NCBI GenBank assembly: GCA_018394315.1
Contig: CP074575.1
Span: 1-64,000, forward strand
Direction of reading: 5' to 3'
Source: Mycoplasmatota bacterium
GTDB taxonomy: Bacteria > Bacillota_I > Bacilli_A > MAG-NZ
Length of the DNA stretch: 64,000 bases
The notes below the pieces were generated by a model that did no database searches, had not been told where the DNA came from, and saw only the letters and a program-made list of their open reading frames with translations. Position numbers and translations under genes: made by a program. Positions 6,011-14,229 of this stretch are shown here, piece after piece. Numbering within the stretch: position 1 is the stretch's first letter; each line of letters starts with the position of its first letter.

Positions 6011-7012
6011 GTGAGCAAAGATACAAGAGCAAGGCATTATATATTAACTTTGAACTATAAAGATTCAGAGCCTAGAGATGACAATGAGCTAATGGAATAC
6101 ATCAAGAGCATTAAGGGGTTAGTGTTCACAGTATTCCAACTAGAAAAGGGAGAACACGGAACACTACACCATCAAGTGTACTTATCATTCAAAACATCAG
6201 AAAGATTCTCCAAAATAAAAAAATCATTCCCTAAAGCTCATATTGAAGCAGGGAGAGGGACTCCACAACAGATTTACGATTATTGTACTAAAGAGGATAC
6301 ACGAGTGTCCCTCCCTCACGAGTGGGGAACTCTACCACAACAAGGTAAGCGAAACGATTTAGAAGATATAATGCTCTTACTTCAAGAAGGAGCAACTCCT
6401 TATGAGGTCAAGAGAGAATATCCCACTCAATATTTGAGATACCAAGACAAAATACACAAAGTACATCAAGAGGAGTTAGGAGAAAAGTATAAGAAAGTAT
6501 TTAGACATCTAGTAGTGTTCTATATTGGTGATGTATCAAGAGCGGGCAAAACTCGATATGTTATGGATAAGTATGGTTATGATAATGTATATAGAGTATC
6601 TAATTATAAGAATCCATTCGATGGGTATGAAGGACAAGATGTAATCATATTTGAAGAGTTTAGAGAAAGTTTACCAATTGCAGATATGCTTATTAACCTA
6701 GAAGGCTATCCTTTAAAGCTTCCAGCAAGATATAACGATAAACAAGCTTGTTTTACTAAAGTGTTTGTTATTAGTAATTGGAAATTTGAAAAACAGTATA
6801 GAGAAGAATTTTACAACAGTAGAGAAACCTATAATGCTTGGGAAAGTAGATTCACTAGAATAGGAACACTTCAAGATATCAAATATCATATTGAACAACT
6901 AGAGCTACCACCAACGGAAACAGATATCTATAAGAAGGCAGTTGAGTTATTCGGTGAAGATTTAGTGACAATTAAAGATGATGAAGTGGAGGACTTGTTT
7001 GATGGAGTTTAA
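6011..7012 (+). CDS. rep: CRESS-type (circovirus-like) replication initiator Rep
   Basis: A 333-residue rolling-circle replication protein with HUH endonuclease and superfamily 3 helicase domains. Endonuclease motif I is HYILTLN (residue ~9), motif II HHQVYLSF (~53), motif III YCTKED with Tyr 91 as nucleophile. The GKRNDL linker typical of circovirus Reps follows. Helicase Walker A is GDVSRAGKT (~173), Walker B VIIFEEF (~211), motif C VFVISNW (~251). GTG at 6011 is chosen because AGAGGTGA sits 5 nt before it; the GTG at 6002 has no such site. It nicks the TAGTATTAC loop just upstream. Its end overlaps the integrase start, so both are co-expressed under repressor control. Confidence 0.95.
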   Translation: MSKDTRARHYILTLNYKDSEPRDDNELMEYIKSIKGLVFTVFQLEKGEHGTLHHQVYLSFKTSERFSKIKKSFPKAHIEAGRGTPQQIYDYCTKEDTRVSLPHEWGTLPQQGKRNDLEDIMLLLQEGATPYEVKREYPTQYLRYQDKIHKVHQEELGEKYKKVFRHLVVFYIGDVSRAGKTRYVMDKYGYDNVYRVSNYKNPFDGYEGQDVIIFEEFRESLPIADMLINLEGYPLKLPARYNDKQACFTKVFVISNWKFEKQYREEFYNSRETYNAWESRFTRIGTLQDIKYHIEQLELPPTETDIYKKAVELFGEDLVTIKDDEVEDLFDGV

Positions 7013-7883
7013 AGAAGCAATCAACAATCATATTCTCTTCGTTGAGGTCACACAATCAGAAGGCACTCTTGATTTCTTAAAGGGTAAAACAGGAATGATA
7101 CTCAAATATATGGGTGAACTAGATTGTGAAGATATAGATAAAAATACAATCCTAAAATTCATCTCTGAACAGCGAAAAAGAAATCCAAGTATATCTAATG
7201 CAACTCTAAACAAGTATATTCAGTTGATTAGGAAAGTCCTCAAAACACAGTGTGATATCATTATCAAGTTTGAGAAACTTAAGGAAGTAAAAAAAATAAT
7301 TAAAGTTATTCCACAAGATATAGTCTTGCAGATACTCAATCACTTCAAGAAGACTATAACCAATAAACACTCTCATAGAAACTATGTTTACTTTAGATTA
7401 CTACTAGAAACAGGACTTAGATTTAGAGAAGCAACAAATGTGTTAATTAATAATGTTGATTTCCATAACAATGTTATTCTAGTGGAGGAAACAAAGACAA
7501 AGGCTGAAAGATATGTCTTCTTCTCTAATGAGCTTAAAAGCTATATTATGGACTTGATAATAAAGAATAATTTGAAGGGTTATCTCTTCACAGACTTCAA
7601 AGGCAATCAACTCTCCTACTTAGCAGTAACATCAATTCTAAAGCGTGCTAGAAAGCGTTTAAAGATACCTAAAGAAATTAGTATCAGTAATCACAAGTGG
7701 AGACATACATTTGCAACTAACTTCACTAAGAGTGGTGGTAATTTAGAAGTCCTAAGACAGATATTAGGTCATACATCAATTGAGACTACTCAAAAGTACA
7801 TCCACCTAGACAAAGATTACCTAAGCCTAGCTTACAATCAGACAATGCAAAATCACCTGCTAAAAACCCAAATTATAGGGTAG
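7002..7883 (+). CDS. int: Tyrosine recombinase (integrase) of the element
   Basis: A 293-residue tyrosine recombinase with a SAM-like core-binding domain (~1-95) and a catalytic domain. Catalytic motifs are ETGLRFREA, HKWRHTFAT and LGHTSIETTQKYIH, which includes the nucleophilic Tyr. ATG 7002 is preferred over 6978 because GTGGAGG lies 9 nt upstream. It overlaps rep by 11 nt. It ends 26 bp before the right att repeat, the standard place for an integrase acting on tRNA-Trp. It should catalyse integration and excision of the 7.26-kb element. Confidence 0.95.
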   Translation: MEFKEAINNHILFVEVTQSEGTLDFLKGKTGMILKYMGELDCEDIDKNTILKFISEQRKRNPSISNATLNKYIQLIRKVLKTQCDIIIKFEKLKEVKKIIKVIPQDIVLQILNHFKKTITNKHSHRNYVYFRLLLETGLRFREATNVLINNVDFHNNVILVEETKTKAERYVFFSNELKSYIMDLIIKNNLKGYLFTDFKGNQLSYLAVTSILKRARKRLKIPKEISISNHKWRHTFATNFTKSGGNLEVLRQILGHTSIETTQKYIHLDKDYLSLAYNQTMQNHLLKTQIIG

Positions 7884-7907
7884 CCTAGCGGTGTTTTCGC
7901 TGTAAAT

Positions 7908-7938
7908 AAAAAAAACAGAGTCCGAAAACGGCTCTGTT
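7908..7938 (-). terminator. Terminator following tRNA-Trp
   Basis: ACAGAG/CTCTGT stem extended by CCG/CGG around an AAAA loop, with a run of Ts on the minus strand, directly after the tRNA. The hairpin lies inside the att repeat, so the element restores it on integration. Confidence 0.85.
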
Positions 7939-7997
7939 ATGCTATTATATGGCAGGGGCAACAGGATTTGAACCCGTACCGACGGTGTTGGAGACCG
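7910..7997. repeat. Right copy of 88-bp attachment repeat
   Basis: Matches 646-733 with one mismatch. It covers nucleotides 28-75 of tRNA-Trp plus the terminator, so the element supplies the 3' half of the tRNA and keeps the gene functional. The crossover is probably in the anticodon stem-loop, whose inverted symmetry suits tyrosine recombinases. Confidence 0.93.
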
Positions 7998-8024
7998 GCG
8001 TGCTACCGTTGACACCATGCCCCT
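7950..8024 (-). tRNA. tRNA-Trp (anticodon CCA)
   Basis: A complete cloverleaf of 75 nt with encoded CCA: acceptor stem AGGGGCA/TGCCCCT, discriminator G, D arm GTGT/GCAC, anticodon loop CTCCAAC with CCA, T loop TTCAAAT. The first anticodon-stem pair (27-43) is a C-A mismatch. The -10 box is at 8040 and a terminator follows. It is the integration target of the neighbouring element. Confidence 0.95.
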
Positions 8025-8039
8025 ATATACAGCATAAAT

Positions 8040-8068
8040 ATTATAGCAAAGCATGGCTCCCAATGCAA
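8040..8068 (-). promoter_or_regulatory. tRNA-Trp promoter
   Basis: Minus strand TTGCAT-N17-TATAAT, 16 bp before the tRNA 5' end. It lies on the chromosomal side of the att crossover, so it is not part of the element. Confidence 0.7.
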
Positions 8069-8207
8069 CATTTATTTCAAAAGAATATTTACTTAGATGG
8101 TAAGTGAGAATGCCTAAAATATATCATACTATTTGCTAACCAATTCTCGTGAGTAAAAAACATGATTTAGACAATAAAGTTTCTTTATTCTTATTCTTCA
8201 ATAATTT

Positions 8208-8236
8208 TTGACAAAAATTTAGTAATAAGACATAAT
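8208..8236 (+). promoter_or_regulatory. Promoter of the ogt-like gene
   Basis: TTGACA-N17-CATAAT, followed by an AGAGGTGA ribosome site and the ATG at 8253. Confidence 0.75.
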
Positions 8237-8252
8237 TAATCAGAGGTGAACT

Positions 8253-8708
8253 ATGAAAACAGCATTTTTAAGTACAGGTAGTTATACTTTTAAGATCACA
8301 GGTAATAAAATTGGTATTTCGGAAATTAATAAACATGATGGTATCTTTCATACTAGCATCCCTAAAGAACTTGAATTAGCACATAAGGAATTAACTGAGT
8401 ACTTCCAAGGGAAAAGGAAAGAGTTTACGTTTAATTTAATTATTGAAGGTACCGATTTTCAAAAGAAGGTTTGGCTTGCTCTTTTAAAAATTCCATATGG
8501 AGAGACAAGATCATATAAAGATATCGCTATTTCAATAGGAAAGCCTAATGCAAGTAGAGCAGTAGGAAATGCTAACAACAAAAACAAAATCGCGATAGCA
8601 ATTCCATGTCACAGGGTTATAGGCAGCAATAAAAAACTAGTTGGATACGCAGGGGGAATAGAACTCAAAGATTATTTATTAAGTTTAGAAAAACAAAGTG
8701 AGCGATAA
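8253..8708 (+). CDS. ogt: Methylated-DNA-protein-cysteine methyltransferase
   Basis: A 151-residue suicide DNA-repair protein that takes the alkyl group from O6-alkylguanine (and O4-alkylthymine) onto its own cysteine. The active-site motif IPCHRVIG is at about residue 115. The helix-turn-helix with SRAVGNANNKN contains the Arg finger, and FQKKVWLALLKIPYGETRSY is the family's typical strand-helix. The N-terminal ~70 residues are the short variable domain. It is a single gene with its own promoter and terminator, adjacent to tRNA-Trp. The length fits Ogt rather than the larger Ada. Confidence 0.95.
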   Translation: MKTAFLSTGSYTFKITGNKIGISEINKHDGIFHTSIPKELELAHKELTEYFQGKRKEFTFNLIIEGTDFQKKVWLALLKIPYGETRSYKDIAISIGKPNASRAVGNANNKNKIAIAIPCHRVIGSNKKLVGYAGGIELKDYLLSLEKQSER

Positions 8709-8725
8709 ACCGCTCACCTTTTTAA
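8698..8725. terminator. Terminator between ogt and the ABC exporter genes
   Basis: GTGAGCG/CGCTCAC stem with a 6-nt loop and a T run on the plus strand. It overlaps both stop regions of the convergent genes and can serve both strands. Confidence 0.8.
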
Positions 8726-10533
8726 ACTTGTTTAAATTGTATTTTATACATGTCTGCATAGAATCCATTTAATTCCATTAAGTGTTGATGTGTTCCTCTT
8801 TCGATAATTTTACCATCCTTCACAACAAGAATCACATCTGCATTTAAAATAGTTTGTAATCTATGCGCAATTACAATAGAAGTTCTTCCTTCCATCAAGT
8901 TACGCATACTTTCTTGAATGTTCTTCTCAGTTCTAGTATCTACGCTTGATGTAGCTTCATCAAGTATCAAAATATCAGGATTAGATAGAATTGTTCTAGC
9001 TATTGAAATTAACTGTCTTTCTCCGTGAGAGAAATTACTTCCTCCCTCTTCTACTATCGTTTGATAACCCTTTGGTAATCTTGAGATGAATCCGTCACAA
9101 TTCGCATATTTTGCAGCTTGAATGATTTCTTCTTTAGTTGCTTCTTGATTACCATATCTAATATTATCATAAACAGTCCCAGTAAATAATTCTGTATCCT
9201 GGAAAACTACTCCAACTGCTTTTCTATATTCATCCTTTTTATAGTCTTTAATGTCTATTCCATCTACTGTTATTTTTCCATCTTTAACATCATAGAACCT
9301 ATTAATCAAATTTATTATTGTAGTCTTTCCACTACCTGTAGGCCCTACAATTGCAGCAACTTGATTTCTTTTTACCCAGAAACTAATGTCTTCAAGCACA
9401 ACATTCTCATCGTAACCGAATGTGACTTCTTCAAATCTAATTTCCCCTTTTAATGAATCCGAAACATAATCATGATCCATTAAATATTCGTCTTCTTCAT
9501 CTATTAACTCATATACTCTTTCAGCTCCAGCAATAGCCGCTTGAAGAGAGTTAAGTAACTGACTTAGATTACTTATAGGTCTAATAAACTGTCTAGCGTA
9601 TGAAGTAGCAGCTGCTATATTCCCTGGAGTAATAATACCATATCTAAGTGATAAAAAACCACCAACGATTACTAAAACAACATAAATTAGGTTGTTCATA
9701 AAGTTAATCACAGGAAATATTACACCTGAATATAACATTGCTTTAAAACTTGCTTTTTTAAACTTCTGGTTCTTATCTTCAAAATCTTCAATAAACTTTT
9801 TCTCTTGTGAATATAATTTAATCGCTTTGAATCCTTGGATACTCTCCTCAACCACTCCATTTATAGCTGCGAGATGTTGCTGCTGCGCTTTAAATAATGG
9901 GAAGGATTTTTTAGCTATAACAACAGTAAAGACAATCATTATAGGTATAAACAGAATAGTGACTATTCCCAAATGCCAAGAAGAGATGAAAAGTAAAATC
10001 AGTGCTCCTACTACTGTAATTATACTAGTAAAGATTTGTACTACAGCTTGACTTAGGGCGTTTGCAATAGTTTCAACATCATTAGTCAGCCTACTCATAA
10101 TTGTCCCTTTAATATTAGAGTCAAAGTATTTTATAGGAAGTTTTTGTAATTTCAAAAATGCGTCTTCTCTAATTTCTTTAACAGTTTTTTGGGTTACATC
10201 AGCCATTATATAGTTCTGCAACCAACTAAATAGACCTGATAATCCTCCAATTGATATTAAAATGACTCCAGTCTTAAAGATACCGTTATAATCTAATTTC
10301 ATTATATAGTTATCAATTCCTCTAGCAAAAATCATCGGAATGAACAAGTTTGCTGCAGTTGCAGCTAAACTTAATATTACTACTAAAGCCACTAAGCCTT
10401 TTCTTCTATTTAAATAAGTTATAGTTCGTTTGATAGTCTTTTTAGTATCTTTTGCCTTTTCCCCAGTATACATGTTTCCGTGTCCAGGGCCCCTTCTAGT
10501 TCTTTGTGTATTATTTTGAGGAGTCTTAGCCAT
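8722..10533 (-). CDS. ABC exporter subunit with consensus ATPase site (heterodimer partner)
   Basis: A 603-residue half-transporter: six membrane helices in the first ~340 residues, then a nucleotide-binding domain. Walker A is GPTGSGKTT and Walker B ILILDEATSSVD with the catalytic Glu present, but the signature is FSHGERQL instead of LSGGQ. The ATG at 10533 is chosen over the upstream GTG for its spacing from AGGGGG. It overlaps the partner gene by 8 nt. The asymmetry is complementary to the partner, as in TM287/288 or BmrCD-type multidrug exporters. The substrate is unknown; the TetR gene upstream suggests drug-inducible efflux. Confidence 0.9.
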   Translation of the reverse strand: MAKTPQNNTQRTRRGPGHGNMYTGEKAKDTKKTIKRTITYLNRRKGLVALVVILSLAATAANLFIPMIFARGIDNYIMKLDYNGIFKTGVILISIGGLSGLFSWLQNYIMADVTQKTVKEIREDAFLKLQKLPIKYFDSNIKGTIMSRLTNDVETIANALSQAVVQIFTSIITVVGALILLFISSWHLGIVTILFIPIMIVFTVVIAKKSFPLFKAQQQHLAAINGVVEESIQGFKAIKLYSQEKKFIEDFEDKNQKFKKASFKAMLYSGVIFPVINFMNNLIYVVLVIVGGFLSLRYGIITPGNIAAATSYARQFIRPISNLSQLLNSLQAAIAGAERVYELIDEEDEYLMDHDYVSDSLKGEIRFEEVTFGYDENVVLEDISFWVKRNQVAAIVGPTGSGKTTIINLINRFYDVKDGKITVDGIDIKDYKKDEYRKAVGVVFQDTELFTGTVYDNIRYGNQEATKEEIIQAAKYANCDGFISRLPKGYQTIVEEGGSNFSHGERQLISIARTILSNPDILILDEATSSVDTRTEKNIQESMRNLMEGRTSIVIAHRLQTILNADVILVVKDGKIIERGTHQHLMELNGFYADMYKIQFKQV

Positions 10534-12298
10534 TATAAACACCCCCTATTCCATACTGCGAATCATAAATTTCCTTATAGACCTTACTAGTCTTAAGCAA
10601 TGTATAATGATCACCAAATCCATCTAAGTTCCCATAGTTATCTAGTACTATGATCTTATCAGCATCTATAATTGTTGAGACCTTCTGAGATATGATAAGT
10701 ACAGTACTATCTGAAAAATTGTCTTCAATTCCTTCCATTACTGTTTGCTCACTATTTGCATCAAGAGCACTTGTAGAATCATCTAGTATCAATATTTTAG
10801 GTTTTCTAACTAAAGCCCTTGCTAAAGATAATCTTTGTTTTTGTCCACCCGATAAATTGCTACCACCTTGATTAACTGCTTCTTCATATTTATCATCTTT
10901 ATCTAGAATATACTCTTCAGCTAATGCAATCTTAGAAGCCTCTTTTATATCACCTAAGCTTGAAGTTTCTCTTCCTTGCCTAATATTAGTAATAAAGTTA
11001 CCTGAAAATACATGAGGTTTCTGAGTAACCAACCCTATACTGTTTCTAAGAGTTTCGATATCATAATTAGATACACTTACTCCATCAATAAGTAACTTTC
11101 CTTTTGTAACGTCATATAGTCTTGGAATAAGATTAACAAGCGTAGACTTTCCGCTTCCTGTTGATCCAATTATCCCAACTTTTTCTCCTGCAGTAATCTT
11201 AAATGAAATATTATTAAGTACCTGATTACCTTCATTTGAATATCCAAATGACACATTATCAAAAATAATATTTCCCTTGATGTCACTTTGTACAGAGTCT
11301 TCTGGATTAAGTAAATCCACTTTAGCATCTAATACCTCATTAATACGTTTAGCACTAACTTCCGCTCTTGACAAGAATACCATAACCATAGCAGCCATTA
11401 TTAGTGCAAACATAATATTCATTGTATATGAGAAGAAAGCAATAATTACACCAGCATTTGGTACTTGCACGCCATCTATAATCGATACTAGCGTCCCATT
11501 TTCAATTAATTTAGCTCCAAGGAACATTATTCCTGCAAACCCAATATTTGTAACAATCATTATTGCAGGAAATAAAGTTGCGAAAATTCGATTTGCCTTG
11601 GTTGCGATTTCTCTATAACCATCGTTTTCTACGTTAAATCTTTTCTCTTCAAATTCCATATTTACAAACGATTTAACAACTCTTGGTGAATTTACATTTT
11701 CATGCACAACTGTATTAACACCATCAAGTTTTTTCTGGACTTTTTCGAATAATGGAAATGCTTTATTAATGATAATAATTAGTATTACTAGTAATAAAGG
11801 TAGTAAGAACCAAAATATATTGGCTAACTCCTTTGATGTATATATAGCCATTATTAGTCCACCTATTAACATTAATGGTGCTCTAGATATAATTCTAAAT
11901 AACATCATAATAAACATTCTTACTTGAGTAACATCGTTGGTACAGTTAGTAATTAATCTTCCCGTTCTAAATTCATCTATATTCTTCATTGAGAGACTTT
12001 GTATCTTTGTAAATAGTTTATTTCTCATTCTCGCAGATACAGTTTGAGATATCCACTGCGCACAGTAGTTATTTATCAAACTAGCTATCAGAGCACCAAA
12101 CGCTACTAATAACATTATAATTGCGGTATTTCTAAGTAATCTCATATCACCACTTGGTAAAGCTTCGTCCACAATAGTTGTCATTTGATAAGGTATTATT
12201 AACTCAAATAATACGTTGATAAACATTGTAAAGAAGCCCATAAATACTACTAATTTGTGCTCCCAAATTCCTCTTGTTAACCTAACAATATTTTTCAT
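10526..12298 (-). CDS. ABC exporter subunit with degenerate Walker B
   Basis: A 590-residue half-transporter with an N-terminal six-helix membrane domain and a C-terminal ATPase. Walker A is GSTGSGKST and the signature is the intact LSGGQKQR, but Walker B reads ILILDDSTSALD, where Asp replaces the catalytic Glu. This subunit therefore should form the degenerate site of a heterodimer with the neighbouring subunit. It lies 4 bp after the TetR gene and belongs to the same operon. Confidence 0.9.
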   Translation of the reverse strand: MKNIVRLTRGIWEHKLVVFMGFFTMFINVLFELIIPYQMTTIVDEALPSGDMRLLRNTAIIMLLVAFGALIASLINNYCAQWISQTVSARMRNKLFTKIQSLSMKNIDEFRTGRLITNCTNDVTQVRMFIMMLFRIISRAPLMLIGGLIMAIYTSKELANIFWFLLPLLLVILIIIINKAFPLFEKVQKKLDGVNTVVHENVNSPRVVKSFVNMEFEEKRFNVENDGYREIATKANRIFATLFPAIMIVTNIGFAGIMFLGAKLIENGTLVSIIDGVQVPNAGVIIAFFSYTMNIMFALIMAAMVMVFLSRAEVSAKRINEVLDAKVDLLNPEDSVQSDIKGNIIFDNVSFGYSNEGNQVLNNISFKITAGEKVGIIGSTGSGKSTLVNLIPRLYDVTKGKLLIDGVSVSNYDIETLRNSIGLVTQKPHVFSGNFITNIRQGRETSSLGDIKEASKIALAEEYILDKDDKYEEAVNQGGSNLSGGQKQRLSLARALVRKPKILILDDSTSALDANSEQTVMEGIEDNFSDSTVLIISQKVSTIIDADKIIVLDNYGNLDGFGDHYTLLKTSKVYKEIYDSQYGIGGVYNG

Positions 12299-12302
12299 CC
12301 TC

Positions 12303-12911
12303 TTACTTCTCTCTTTCTATACCAGATCTAATAAGATCAAAATATTTCTTTAATTCTTCAACAGCGTACTCTTTATTCCAATTATTGAGAAATACAAGAT
12401 TGATTACTCTCTTACGAATATCTCTCAAAATATGGATGACTCGTTTTGTAGATTCATAATCGTTAGAAACCAGTAAATCAGTATTAACTGTAGCTATTAT
12501 TTCATCAATAACCTCTGTTCTCTTCAATTTTATGATTCTGACTTGTTCTAACTTATCGCTCATACTATGATGTAGATTTTTAAGAAGCATCGCTTGTTTT
12601 TCATGAAAAAATTCGTCAAAGGTAATTCTGAAAAATTCAATCATAGTCTCAAAAACATCACCATCAAAACTTCTTAAAAGTTTTAAAAATTCACCCTCTT
12701 GATACATAACAAAACATTCAACTATATGGAAAAATAGATCGTCAATATCATCAAAATATTGATAAAAACTGCCTCTAGATATCCCTGCATTTCTTACAAT
12801 ATTAGAAATAAGCGCTTTATCTAATGTCACTCTTCTAAACTCATCTTTGGCTGCTTCAACTATTTTGTACCTTTTTTTTGCTGATAGAGCAAAAAATGTT
12901 TTTTTGGGCAT
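12303..12911 (-). CDS. TetR-family regulator of the ABC exporter
   Basis: A 202-residue TetR repressor. The N-terminal helix-turn-helix includes ISNIVRNAGISRGSFYQYFDDIDDLF, the best conserved part of the family. The ligand-binding C-terminal domain is diverged. It is the first gene of the operon with the two exporter subunits. A 38-bp perfect palindrome lies 18 bp upstream of its start and is the obvious operator, so the operon should be self-repressed and induced by a transported compound. Confidence 0.9.
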   Translation of the reverse strand: MPKKTFFALSAKKRYKIVEAAKDEFRRVTLDKALISNIVRNAGISRGSFYQYFDDIDDLFFHIVECFVMYQEGEFLKLLRSFDGDVFETMIEFFRITFDEFFHEKQAMLLKNLHHSMSDKLEQVRIIKLKRTEVIDEIIATVNTDLLVSNDYESTKRVIHILRDIRKRVINLVFLNNWNKEYAVEELKKYFDLIRSGIEREK

Positions 12912-12929
12912 TATAATACCTCCTTACTC

Positions 12930-12967
12930 TATTATGACAAGTTGTCATATGACAACTTGTCATAATA
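12930..12967. promoter_or_regulatory. 38-bp palindromic TetR operator
   Basis: Perfect palindrome made of two abutting 15-bp near-palindromes, ATGACAAGTTGTCAT and ATGACAACTTGTCAT, flanked by TTA/TAA. It should bind two TetR dimers. Confidence 0.85.
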
Positions 12968-13013
12968 ATAACATTAATTATAATTTAATACAAGAAAAAA
13001 AGGACATAAGTCC

Positions 13014-13919
13014 TTATTTTATGATTGTTCCAGTTAATCCGTTTAATCCTTCTTTCGCTTTTTCTAACGAAGTAATTAGTGCTTTTCTTTCTGGTAAACT
13101 TTCTGCAAATTTAATACATGCTTCTACTTTAGGGAGCATACTTCCGGGTGCAAAGTGCCCCTCTTCTATATACTCCTTAGCCTCTTCAACAGATAACTCA
13201 CTTAACCATTTTTCATTCTCTTTACCAAAATTAATCGCAACTTTTTCTACAGCTGTTAAAACAACCAAATAGTCAGCATCAACCATTTTAGCTAAAAGCA
13301 TTGCTGCATTATCCTTATCGATTACAGCAGGAACTCCTTTTAAACTAAATCCGTCTCTTACAACTGGAATTCCTCCTCCACCACAAGTAATTACAACGTT
13401 ACCTGAATTTATCAATGTGAAGATCATTTCTTTTTCTTCGATATCAACAGGTAATGGACTTGGTACTACTCGTCTATATCCTCTACCTGAATCTTCAACC
13501 ATTATATATCCTTTTTCTTCTAAAGCAGGAACTTCCTGTTCTTTATAGAATTTTCCGATTGGTTTTGTAGGATTTTGGAAAGCTGGATCAGTTTCACTAA
13601 CAATAACTTGTGTAACTATAGTAGCAACAGATTTCATAATTCTTTTTGATTTTAATTCTGCTTGAATAGCACTTTGTAAATGAAAACCAATATATCCCTG
13701 ACTCATCGCTCCGCATTCAGGGAACGGCATATTGTTATTCGCTTCTTCCATAGCTAAGTTAATCATTCCAACTTGCGGACCGTTACCATGTACGATTACA
13801 ATTTCATGACCATCTTCAATTAAATCAACTAAAGGCTTAGCTGTTTCTGATACTAACTTTAGTTGCTCTTTTGCAGTTTTTCCTAAGGCATTTCCACCTA
13901 ATGCAACAACAATTTTCAT
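13014..13919 (-). CDS. arcC: Carbamate kinase
   Basis: A 301-residue carbamate kinase, which makes ATP from carbamoyl phosphate and ADP. Family signatures are KIVVALGGNALG at the N-terminus, IVHGNGPQVG, CGGGGIPV and DKDNAAMLLAKM. The ATG at 13919 has a GGAGG site, and the ORF start at 13964 adds a non-family tail, so the shorter form is chosen. No arginine deiminase genes are near. The carbamoyl phosphate source is more likely the YgeW-type carbamoyltransferase of the purine cluster at 62689. Confidence 0.95.
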   Translation of the reverse strand: MKIVVALGGNALGKTAKEQLKLVSETAKPLVDLIEDGHEIVIVHGNGPQVGMINLAMEEANNNMPFPECGAMSQGYIGFHLQSAIQAELKSKRIMKSVATIVTQVIVSETDPAFQNPTKPIGKFYKEQEVPALEEKGYIMVEDSGRGYRRVVPSPLPVDIEEKEMIFTLINSGNVVITCGGGGIPVVRDGFSLKGVPAVIDKDNAAMLLAKMVDADYLVVLTAVEKVAINFGKENEKWLSELSVEEAKEYIEEGHFAPGSMLPKVEACIKFAESLPERKALITSLEKAKEGLNGLTGTIIK

Positions 13920-13992
13920 ATTTTCCTCCATAACATCTTTTTGCTTTTTCATTATATCAATCATTTATTATATTATCTACTTTTTTCACTAA

Positions 13993-14020
13993 AAAAACCC
14001 TTCAATTAAGAAGAGTTTTT
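13993..14020 (-). terminator. Terminator after the exporter operon
   Basis: AAAAC-CTTC/GAAG-GTTTT hairpin with one mismatch, A/T runs on both sides, just beyond the stop at 14028. Confidence 0.6.
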
Positions 14021-14027
14021 TACTTTA

Positions 14028-14219
14028 CTATAATAAAATTATAATACCAGCGATTACTGCGATTAGACCCCAGATGTATACAAAGTTCTGAGTAAACTTA
14101 TCTGACTTATTTTTACCTAATTTCACCTTGACAATTTTCCATAACATACCAGGTTTAAATAAACCGATTGCAATACAAAACACACCATAGATAATCAAAA
14201 CAATACCTAAAACAGTCAT
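14028..14219 (-). CDS. Small two-helix membrane protein
   Basis: A 63-residue protein with two hydrophobic helices (residues ~3-22 and 45-62) joined by a basic loop. Not recognised. It is the last gene of the ABC-2 exporter operon, 10 bp after the permease, with ribosome site GGAGGA. Confidence 0.7.
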   Translation of the reverse strand: MTVLGIVLIIYGVFCIAIGLFKPGMLWKIVKVKLGKNKSDKFTQNFVYIWGLIAVIAGIIILL

Positions 14220-14229
14220 ATTTCTCCTC

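Noticed and set aside
5838..6032. 64-codon minus-strand frame over the origin
   Set aside because: It overlaps the rep promoter, operators and origin hairpin, all of which explain the sequence better.
7860..8063. 67-codon open frame on the minus strand
   Set aside because: It is read through tRNA-Trp and its terminator, so it is not a protein gene.
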